Assembly (NCBI GenBank): GCA_039583875.1
Contig: CM077163.1
Span: 233,050,646-233,114,645, forward strand
Direction: 5' to 3'
Length of the DNA stretch: 64,000 nt
Origin: Platanthera guangdongensis
Lineage: Eukaryota; Streptophyta; Magnoliopsida; Asparagales; Orchidaceae
Position numbers and translations under genes: made by a program
In this document: piece after piece, positions 62,301-64,000 of the stretch
Layout of the letters: every line of letters starts with the position of its first letter
Position numbering within the stretch: the first letter of the stretch is position 1
The notes under the pieces: generated by a model
Seen by the model: the letters and a program-made list of their open reading frames with translations, nothing else
The model's database searches: none
Told to the model about the DNA's origin: nothing

Positions 62301-62922
62301 GGGAATCATCAAGAAAAAACATCATGGGTCAAACGGCACGTTACTCTCTTAAAAGCCTCATCATGTGTTGTGTATATTTTTCGAGATCTTGCAACGAGAA
62401 TAAATTTGTGAACAAGGATTTTGAAGGAATTGAGAATCTTAGCATAGTCTTTCACGGAATCCTTCAAGAAATAAGAGCTTGTAAAGCACAGCGTGGGGTA
62501 TTGAAAGTGAGGCTAACTCATTGACTTGAAAACCATAGTTAGACGAAGCATCGTTGAATGAATATACCGCAACTGTGAAAGATGATGGAACGTTGACTAT
62601 CAGCTCATTGATAAAAGTCAAGTGAATTCAATCAGCTAAAGAAACCGAGAACGCAACCATAAGTCAATACCGTGAAGAAACCAAAGAGTGACGGAAATTG
62701 ATGTATCTTCTTTATAAGGAAAAAAAAAACATCTTTATAGAGGGGTAAGAAAAACGCACCCTCGATCCCGGTGTGGAAAATCCCAAATCCAAACCAATAG
62801 AGATAGTTATTGATGGGGCTGAGATCATAAACATTCAAGTAGAGATGCGTCCTGTTTCCGCTGCTCCCTTCTCCATTTCTCTGCTCCTTCGCAGAAGAGG
62901 ATCGCTGCAGAAAGGAGCGCAT
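26260..62922 (-). CDS. deSI-like (PPPDE) isopeptidase family gene with two giant introns
   Basis: Four exons: 62922-62760, 44310-44023, 43946-43866, 26393-26260 (163+288+81+134 = 666 nt, 221 residues plus stop). All three junctions are GT-AG and split a codon after its first base, and the frame closes exactly. Domains: a polar N-terminus; the PPPDE fold (about residues 27-155) beginning [17 protein letters not shown]; the catalytic pair His50 (GIFHTGIE) and Cys124 ([12 protein letters not shown]); [11 protein letters not shown] closing the domain; then a typical acidic, variable tail ([11 protein letters not shown]). The join of exons 1 and 2 restores [15 protein letters not shown], the family signature. 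Known members act as deSUMOylating or deubiquitinating-type thiol peptidases; the substrate here is unknown. The start is the first ATG after an in-frame TAA. Introns 1 and 3 (18.4 and 17.5 kb) are filled with transposons. A less likely reading is an old gene broken by insertions, but no lesion is seen. Confidence 0.82.
26463..27350. other. AT-rich intronic sequence
   Basis: No gene is seen. AGGCTCTGTTTGGCGCGGCGG near 26741 resembles one end of a Tourist-like element without a detectable partner. Confidence 0.35.
27351..27512 (-). pseudogene. N-terminal fragment of a group VII ERF transcription factor
   Basis: Starting at the ATG at 27512 the minus strand reads [12 protein letters not shown], then [20 protein letters not shown](A/S)IIS at the very N-terminus, followed by a WPDL motif, is diagnostic of ERF-VII proteins, whose Cys2 is the oxygen-sensing N-degron. 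After about 29 residues similarity stops and the frame ends at 27351. No AP2/ERF DNA-binding domain was found on this strand down to position 1, so this is a gene fragment and not a working factor. It lies in intron 3 of the deSI-like gene in the same orientation. Its upstream side is a pyrimidine-rich leader that joins Copia sequence. A captured or relict first exon is the likely explanation. Confidence 0.7.
27640..27735 (-). other. Pyrimidine-rich leader-like tract
   Basis: On the minus strand this is a CT-rich stretch (CTCTCTCCCTCC-type) between the ERF-VII fragment and the Copia boundary, of the kind common in plant 5' UTRs. It ends abruptly where Copia gag coding begins near 27743. Confidence 0.45.
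27888..29264 (+). pseudogene. Copia protease-integrase region
   Basis: Open frame of 458 codons without gag. Protease is near the start ([15 protein letters not shown], Trp where a small residue is usual after DSG). A gag-pre-integrase segment follows ([16 protein letters not shown]), then the integrase core ([48 protein letters not shown]) and the linker to RT ([16 protein letters not shown]). The second catalytic Asp region reads NNGGDF, where Copia usually has DNGxEF, so catalysis is doubtful. It ends at TAA at 29262-29264. Confidence 0.75.
29399..29768 (+). pseudogene. Copia reverse transcriptase, N-terminal part
   Basis: Encodes [49 protein letters not shown] and [19 protein letters not shown], the usual start of Copia RT. 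The frame stops being RT-like exactly at the insertion site of the Harbinger-like element. Confidence 0.8.
29769..30668. mobile_element. Harbinger-like non-autonomous element in Copia RT
   Basis: 900 bp with inverted ends GGCTCTATTTAGGAGAGCTG and (reverse complement of the right end) GGCTCTGTTTCGGACAGCTC. It is flanked by TTA at 29766-29768 and 30669-30671. Removing it together with one TTA rejoins the Copia RT frame, which proves the boundaries. It holds a 33-bp minisatellite and no transposase. Confidence 0.88.
30205..30416 (+). repeat. 33-bp minisatellite
   Basis: Two units begin GGGAAGAAGACCTTC (30205 and 30238), then four units begin GATC(A/T)G(G/A)AAGAGGAG (30272, 30305, 30338, 30371) and a partial one follows. 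The 33-bp period equals 11 codons, and frames stay open across several units, but no start or family supports a protein. Confidence 0.8.
30672..30860 (+). pseudogene. Copia reverse transcriptase, continuation after insertion
   Basis: Resumes RT directly at the TTA duplication: [20 protein letters not shown], then [20 protein letters not shown] and HPDYVCKLK. One in-frame stop lies before the NVKNAF motif. Similarity stops at about 30860; the YVDD active-site region is missing. Confidence 0.75.
30861..33780. other. Intronic sequence with no recognised element
   Basis: Moderately AT-rich. Reading frames of about 60-110 codons occur on both strands (for example 32640-32972 plus) but none resembles a family I know. 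I see no tRNA, LTR or clear TIR. Confidence 0.35.
33793..34680. repeat. Tandem duplication, two about 0.4 kb copies 542 bp apart
   Basis: Copy 1 (about 33793-34188) and copy 2 (about 34335-34680) share TAAAATTCTAC, GATCCACTTGAGATGAGC, GATCCCTACGGGTCGTGCGC and AAGTGGACATTTGTGAGTAA in the same order and orientation. Copy 2 has a 19-base G-run (34610-34628) where copy 1 has a mixed sequence. A purpose is not apparent. Confidence 0.8.
34681..34854. other. Short spacer before hAT element
   Basis: Nothing recognised. Confidence 0.4.
35163..35362. repeat. Palindromic minisatellite in hAT copy A
   Basis: About five overlapping units of the type GGATGATTTCTG-CCCAGAAATCATCC (with GACTGATTTCTGG...CAGAAATCAGTCC variants). 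Each unit is itself an inverted repeat. It lies between the terminal region and the start of the DUF659 coding segment. Confidence 0.85.
35363..37505 (+). pseudogene. DUF659/hAT transposase, copy A
   Basis: Segments in order: DUF659 start ([40 protein letters not shown]); the catalytic-fold middle ([40 protein letters not shown]); [32 protein letters not shown]; the C-terminal dimerisation region ([26 protein letters not shown]); and an acidic tail ([16 protein letters not shown]) ending at 37505. Interruptions include TAG and TAA near 35676-35690, TGA at AAW* and TAG at RN*SAF (both where Trp is expected), and several intron-like gaps. It is inactive. Confidence 0.85.
38226..39399. other. 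Spacer between inverted hAT elements
   Basis: C-rich on the plus strand, with plus-strand frames such as 38480-38788 that look like decayed coding sequence. I could not assign a family. It would form the loop side of a hairpin between the two hAT copies. Confidence 0.3.
39405..40617 (-). pseudogene. DUF659/hAT transposase, copy B, C-terminally truncated
   Basis: Contains [28 protein letters not shown] region, [19 protein letters not shown] (open here but interrupted in copy A), [40 protein letters not shown] and [14 protein letters not shown]. The two copies carry different lesions, so they decayed independently. Confidence 0.82.
40618..41128. repeat. Expanded palindromic minisatellite in hAT copy B
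   Basis: About 510 bases of tandem GACTGATTTCTGGGCAGAAATCAGTCC-like units and GATGATTTCTG variants. This is roughly two and a half times the length of the equivalent block in copy A. Almost every unit is self-complementary. Confidence 0.88.
41640..41880. repeat. Purine-rich minisatellite
   Basis: Four imperfect units of about 50-60 bp built from GGAGGAGGCTTCTGG(T/C)(G/A)(A/G)TGG and GAACGGGGAAGAGGAGG. On the minus strand it gives a Pro/Ser-rich frame (41524-42060) that shows no family resemblance. Confidence 0.7.
41881..43865. other. AT-rich intronic sequence
   Basis: No gene is recognised up to the intron 3 donor. Nearly identical phrases recur near 43140-43230 (CATAGTTTCTTTATAATGAATCA / TATAGTTCATTTATAACGAATCA), a small local duplication. 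Confidence 0.35.
43866..43946 (-). CDS. Exon 3 of the deSI-like gene
   Basis: 81 nt, acceptor GCTTCAG, donor GTAAG. It encodes [20 protein letters not shown] and DHAAFS. SLCNC(V/I)LPE directly after NRLARIG is typical of the family. Confidence 0.85.
44023..44310 (-). CDS. Exon 2 of the deSI-like gene (catalytic Cys exon)
   Basis: 288 nt, acceptor GAAACAG, donor GTAAAAA. It encodes [45 protein letters not shown] (nucleophile Cys124) and [10 protein letters not shown]. No frame lesion is present. Confidence 0.92.
44876..46255 (+). pseudogene. Copia integrase region with frameshifts
   Basis: Contains the zinc-finger part ([33 protein letters not shown]), the core ([34 protein letters not shown]) and the linker to RT ([32 protein letters not shown]). 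The first catalytic Asp motif and the DNG are kept, but the frame changes near 45240, 45470 and 45750. Confidence 0.8.
46249..47255 (+). pseudogene. Copia reverse transcriptase and RNase H
   Basis: RT motifs: [40 protein letters not shown] (Lys-Asn where Asp-Val-Lys-Asn is usual), GLKQSSRAW and [11 protein letters not shown] (active site kept). Stops occur at 46666-46668 and 46857. RNase H follows: [40 protein letters not shown], then a TGA at 47253-47255, with [16 protein letters not shown] beyond. Confidence 0.85.
47670..47775 (+). repeat. Short 3' LTR of the Copia element
   Basis: A 106-bp block from TGTTAATTAATATTTG to TTTGACA, directly after the polypurine tract, with TATATATAGGGG inside. 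It is unusually short and lacks a 5' partner, so its right limit is tentative. Confidence 0.5.
47776..48179. other. AT-rich spacer with (TA)n
   Basis: A (TA)n microsatellite at about 47945-47960. No gene. Confidence 0.45.
48180..48357 (-). pseudogene. Copia RNase H C-terminal tail, split by Gypsy insertion (left half)
   Basis: The minus strand reads [22 protein letters not shown] and NLRMINIY, the end of a Copia polyprotein (QDQLADxFTK). Its N-terminal continuation is at 58100-58255, on the other side of the Gypsy element 48358-58099. Confidence 0.7.
48358..49323 (-). repeat. 3' LTR of the gag-only Gypsy
   Basis: About 966 bp and partner of the split LTR at 51603-51750 plus 56893-58099. It lacks a segment of about 300 bases present in the partner (roughly 57000-57290). 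It is guanine-rich on the plus strand in its centre. Confidence 0.7.
49798..50575 (-). pseudogene. Unidentified reading frames downstream of gag
   Basis: Two overlapping minus-strand frames (50575-50333 and 50370-49798, the latter 190 codons starting [20 protein letters not shown]). They occupy the place where protease and RT are expected but show none of their motifs. The second has hydrophobic and aromatic-rich stretches ([20 protein letters not shown]). I do not recognise it. Another frame, 49669-49133, runs into the LTR. Confidence 0.35.
50583..51556 (-). pseudogene. Ty3/Gypsy gag, frameshifted
   Basis: From 51556: [37 protein letters not shown], then in shifted frames [48 protein letters not shown] and [13 protein letters not shown]. 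This is the plant Gypsy Retrotrans_gag pattern (FLDWLxxMDxYF ... AxxYWxN ... LRQGxRSVxEY ... RFxxGL). At least three frame changes and stops are present. Confidence 0.75.
51603..51750 (-). repeat. Split part of the 5' LTR of the gag-only Gypsy
   Basis: Matches 48358-48510. It is cut from the rest of its LTR (56893 onward) by the second Gypsy; joining across that insertion at GTGC restores the order of the partner LTR. Confidence 0.75.
51751..52197 (+). repeat. 5' LTR of the 5.1 kb Gypsy
   Basis: 447 bp. Contains GATCCCACTGTTTAAGCCCA and TTTTATAACTACCCAT, also present in the 3' LTR. The last base before the primer site is T where the 3' LTR has A. Confidence 0.88.
52201..52213 (+). other. Primer-binding site (initiator tRNA-Met)
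   Basis: TGGTATCAGAGCC, the standard complement of the 3' end of plant initiator tRNA-Met, three bases after the LTR. Confidence 0.9.
52540..53010 (+). pseudogene. Gag of the 5.1 kb Gypsy
   Basis: Frames in sequence: [15 protein letters not shown]; then [18 protein letters not shown] region; then [20 protein letters not shown] with [13 protein letters not shown] and [14 protein letters not shown]. This is a Retrotrans_gag domain with frameshifts near 52600-52680 and 52730. A zinc-knuckle-like Cys/His region near 53190-53250 is degenerate. Confidence 0.75.
53348..53599 (+). pseudogene. Aspartic protease of the 5.1 kb Gypsy
   Basis: [20 protein letters not shown] followed by THNFI: the catalytic DSG(S)THNFI motif of plant Gypsy proteases is intact, but flanking frames are broken. 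Confidence 0.8.
53906..54607 (+). pseudogene. Reverse transcriptase of the 5.1 kb Gypsy
   Basis: Contains [33 protein letters not shown] (Leu where Phe-Ser-Gly/Arg is usual), [27 protein letters not shown] (active-site DD kept) and [15 protein letters not shown]. The upstream RT start is in another frame near 53752-53958. Confidence 0.85.
54640..55606 (+). pseudogene. RNase H and integrase zinc region of the 5.1 kb Gypsy
   Basis: After a frameshift: [40 protein letters not shown]; then [36 protein letters not shown] and [13 protein letters not shown]. The integrase zinc finger ([11 protein letters not shown] ... ) is degenerate. Confidence 0.82.
55584..56444 (+). pseudogene. Integrase of the 5.1 kb Gypsy
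   Basis: The core holds [24 protein letters not shown] (Arg-Asp where SDRD is usual), and [34 protein letters not shown] follows. After a stop at 56109-56111 the C-terminal GPF segment continues ([30 protein letters not shown]) to the stop at 56444, six bases before the 3' LTR. Confidence 0.85.
56450..56892 (+). repeat. 3' LTR of the 5.1 kb Gypsy
   Basis: 443 bp, partner of 51751-52197, ending CACGTAACA. The two LTRs differ at many positions, so the insertion is not recent, although it is younger than the element it splits. Confidence 0.88.
56893..58099 (-). repeat. Main part of the 5' LTR of the gag-only Gypsy
   Basis: Collinear with 48511-49323, with extra sequence at about 57000-57290. 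It ends at CTCCATCA, the complement of the LTR start TGATGGAG. Confidence 0.7.
58100..58255 (-). pseudogene. Copia RNase H, right half
   Basis: The minus strand reads [20 protein letters not shown], then NIRRHSI and a stop, then DHLKKDN. This is the xDSKxxxxxxxNPVxHxRTKHIEIRxH pattern of Copia RNase H. It continues at 48357 across the Gypsy insertion. Confidence 0.75.
58256..58660. other. Spacer up to the LINE insertion site
   Basis: No gene. It ends with CAAACTTGCGCC (58649-58660), the left copy of the LINE target duplication. Confidence 0.45.
58661..59070 (+). mobile_element. 5'-truncated LINE with poly(A) tail
   Basis: A 410-bp insertion ending in A10 (59061-59070), flanked by a perfect 12-bp duplication CAAACTTGCGCC (58649-58660 and 59071-59082). 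It keeps the 3' end of ORF2: an RNase H-like (RVT_3) domain, with [17 protein letters not shown] and [20 protein letters not shown], and a stop at about 59012. The A tail and long duplication are the marks of target-primed reverse transcription. Confidence 0.92.
58663..59012 (+). pseudogene. RVT_3-type RNase H C-terminus of the LINE
   Basis: About 115 codons with [19 protein letters not shown] (Asp kept) and [12 protein letters not shown], ending [13 protein letters not shown]. It is the C-terminal RNase H of plant L1 elements; the rest of ORF2 was lost by 5' truncation. Confidence 0.8.
59083..59790 (+). mobile_element. Relic of a Ty1/Copia element (RNase H end)
   Basis: Plus-strand pieces: [14 protein letters not shown] near 59388-59433, [20 protein letters not shown] and [12 protein letters not shown] near 59535-59630, [18 protein letters not shown] near 59665-59715, and a G-rich polypurine tract (59772-59782). 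Upstream coding is too decayed to assign. The LINE at 58661 inserted into the left edge of this relic. Confidence 0.65.
59820..60601 (-). repeat. LTR-like block A
   Basis: On the minus strand it runs from TGTGCACTTGG to CCGCAACA. It has a TATA box (GGCTATAAAAGG near 60314-60324) and near its end CCTAGTTGAGGGGTTTTTCC, a phrase like the one in the Copia LTRs at 17559 and 19727. No duplication and no second copy were found, so a solo LTR is likely but unproven. Confidence 0.5.
60602..61310 (-). repeat. LTR-like block B with short degenerate repeats
   Basis: The minus strand begins TGTTGGAACTCAG and has a TATA box (CTATAAATAAGG near 60712-60720). Between 60860 and 61200 there are many copies of a short unit containing AGACCG(C/A)TGCGGC. 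Its lower limit is not defined. It abuts block A on one side and a CACTA end on the other. Confidence 0.45.
61311..62024. mobile_element. CACTA transposon end fragment
   Basis: The right end reads ...CCTCTGTTGTAGTG, i.e. CACTACAACAGAGG on the other strand, the CACTA terminal signature. Subterminal repeats such as AAAACGTGGCGGTAGA, AACGTTGTGGTAG and GACGTTTTAAAAATGTCG occur toward both ends. The left end is missing: the fragment begins exactly where LTR-like block B stops. The middle has a leader-like CTTCCTCC-rich part with a duplicated GGTGAAGCTCTG(T/C)TGGAGG. No transposase. Confidence 0.75.
62134..62252. mobile_element. Tourist-like MITE, copy 4
   Basis: 119 bp with AGCTCCGTTTGGGGGGACTT / AAGTCTCCCCAAACGGAGCC ends and a central ACCTTAATTAA. 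TAA flanks both sides (62131-62133, 62253-62255). It lies in intron 1, about 500 bases from exon 1 of the deSI-like gene. Confidence 0.85.
62256..62759. other. Intron 1 sequence next to exon 1
   Basis: Unique-looking AT-rich sequence up to the donor GTGCGT. No element is recognised; possibly original intron. Confidence 0.4.
62760..62922 (-). CDS. Exon 1 of the deSI-like gene (catalytic His exon)
   Basis: 163 nt from the ATG at 62922. It encodes [19 protein letters not shown], then [20 protein letters not shown] and FGIFHTGIE (His50). YLNVYDLTPIN...YWLGLGxxHSGxE is the start of the PPPDE domain. An in-frame TAA upstream fixes this ATG as the first in frame. Confidence 0.9.
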
Positions 62923-63340
62923 GTTTCCACAACAGAAGCAGATTTCAAATTAATACCGAATCAGCTCGAAGAGCCCGCATCTTCCTGGCGGGGTGCAAAC
63001 CCTAATTTCGCCGAGATCGAATTGACAGAAAGTGAAGGGATTCATCAACGGAGGCTCGCAGTGACCTAGACGAAGAGAAATGATTGAAGATGAGCAGCCA
63101 TGGTAGAAGATACTCCTCGGTAAATTATGAAATTCTATTGCAAATTTGTCTTCTCCTTCTCACCCTTTCCAGGAAAGGAAAGAGGATTGGGGAGAGGGGA
63201 GGAGACGAGCTACAGGAAAATGGGGGAGAAGACGAGGTTTTAAATTTAATTAATAAAAGCAGACGATTTTCGAATAAGACGGCCTTAAATATTGAGATTA
63301 ATTATTCGTTAGCGGTTTTAATTAAATATAAATGCTAGTC
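62923..63340 (-). promoter_or_regulatory. 5' leader and probable core promoter of the deSI-like gene
   Basis: Upstream of the start codon on the coding strand. Pyrimidine-rich patches occur at about 63130-63200 (plus-strand orientation CTTCTCC). A TATATTTA-like site is near 63320-63330. Transcription start and any leader intron cannot be fixed from sequence. Confidence 0.35.
63066..63101 (-). other. Possible short upstream reading frame
   Basis: ATG GCT GCT ... GTC TAG, 11 codons, 144 bases before the deSI-like start codon. It would matter only if the leader extends this far. Confidence 0.3.
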
Positions 63341-64000
63341 GGGTTAACTTATTTGGCGCGACTTCAACTGTATCACATATCTGATTGGACAGATATGATG
63401 TTTGCTGTTTTAGTCTTGCGTACCTTGACATTGGTGAGTTTTGGGAACCAATTTTGACGCATAAAAGTTAAAAATTAAATTAATATATGTTTAACCCAGC
63501 CGACAAGGCACAGGGCTTCGTCCATATCCCCCGTTATGGGAAAAAATTTTGGATAATATTATATTCATTTAAACTATATCAAAAAAATCATAAAAAAGTG
63601 GGTCTAGAACAAAAACATTTGAGCTCCTTATTTCTCCAACTTTGCAAATCTAAATTAATGATGTTTTTGTGCTGAATTGAGCTCACTTTGTGATTTTTTG
63701 GTATGTTTTAGATCAGTATAGTATTATCCAACAAATTTTCGTGCATCACTTTCACCTATAAATATGTGCAGTATTAAATATTGACCGTTGATTTTTGCAG
63801 AAATAACATGATTGATCGAAATACTGATCAACAGTCGGTATGGACCGTAGGATATCAGATCAACGATCGGAATTTAATATTGCAGTTATTAAAAAAATTC
63901 TAGTTATGGCCATGACCCAACTCACCTGATATTTTTGATGGCTCCAAACCGGACCGGTCCGATTCGGTTACTTTTTTGGTTTGGTCTTGGGCTGAACCAA
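63341..64000. other. AT-rich upstream region
   Basis: No gene recognised. A 62-codon frame (63487-63675) has no family resemblance. Near 63790-63850 GATCGAAATACTGATCAACAG and ATATCAGATCAACGATCGG are short inverted or related words of unknown meaning. Confidence 0.35.

Larger units (their letters stand above)
44311..62759 (-). other. Intron 1 of the deSI-like gene, 18.4 kb, transposon-filled
   Basis: Donor GTGCGTTTTTC at 62759, acceptor GAAACAG at 44311-44313. It contains Copia, two nested Gypsy elements, a LINE, LTR-like blocks, a CACTA end and a MITE. No missing coding exon is needed, because the flanking exons join in phase to a contiguous family signature. Confidence 0.8.

Noticed and set aside
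62632..62922. A 96-residue protein with a hydrophobic C-terminal half
   Set aside because: Residues after FHTGIE read through the splice donor into intron 1; the hydrophobic tail is intron translation.

Overview
This is a plant nuclear window, almost certainly from a flowering plant with a large, transposon-rich genome. The support is the full set of plant element classes (Ty3/Gypsy of the Tat type, Ty1/Copia, hAT with DUF659, CACTA, Tourist-like MITEs, a 5'-truncated LINE), plant-type short introns, and fragments of two plant gene families (deSI-like/PPPDE and group VII ERF). No bacterial-style gene organisation is present. The species cannot be named from the sequence alone.

Layout. 1-3490: AT-rich sequence with a cluster of Tourist-like MITEs. 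3492-15930: a very young 12.4 kb Tat/Retand-type Gypsy element with near-identical LTRs and a perfect 5-bp target duplication (CATAG). It carries a gag-pol reading frame broken by one TAG codon and one frameshift, a 145-bp dimeric tandem array, and two spliced genes on the antisense strand, one with a domain resembling the 'putative gypsy type transposon' family PF04195. 15936-26000: AT-rich spacer with a MITE, an antisense Copia deletion derivative (17559-20632), a TIR element with an OTU/MULE-associated remnant (21225-22551) and another MITE. 26040-62922: one host gene on the minus strand. 62923-64000: its upstream region.

The host gene is the main result. Four segments lying 36.7 kb apart on the minus strand (62922-62760, 44310-44023, 43946-43866, 26393-26260) join at GT-AG boundaries, all in phase 1, to give exactly 222 codons. 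They encode a complete 221-residue deSI-like (PPPDE-fold) protein with catalytic His50 and Cys124. Introns 1 and 3 are about 18.4 and 17.5 kb and consist almost wholly of nested transposons; intron 2 is 76 bp.

Intron 3 holds an N-terminal group VII ERF fragment (MCGGSII motif), a Copia fragment interrupted by a 900-bp Harbinger-like element with precise TTA duplications, a tandem duplication, and two DUF659 hAT elements in inverted orientation that could pair into a long hairpin. Intron 1 holds a Copia element, an antisense Gypsy gag-only element inserted into an older Copia RNase H and itself split by a second 5.1 kb Gypsy, a LINE with a 12-bp target duplication inside another Copia relic, LTR-like blocks, a truncated CACTA end and a MITE.

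Apart from the deSI-like gene, every coding stretch is transposon-derived or a gene fragment. Nearly all transposon reading frames are broken; the two antisense genes of the Retand-type element are the ones that look open after splicing.
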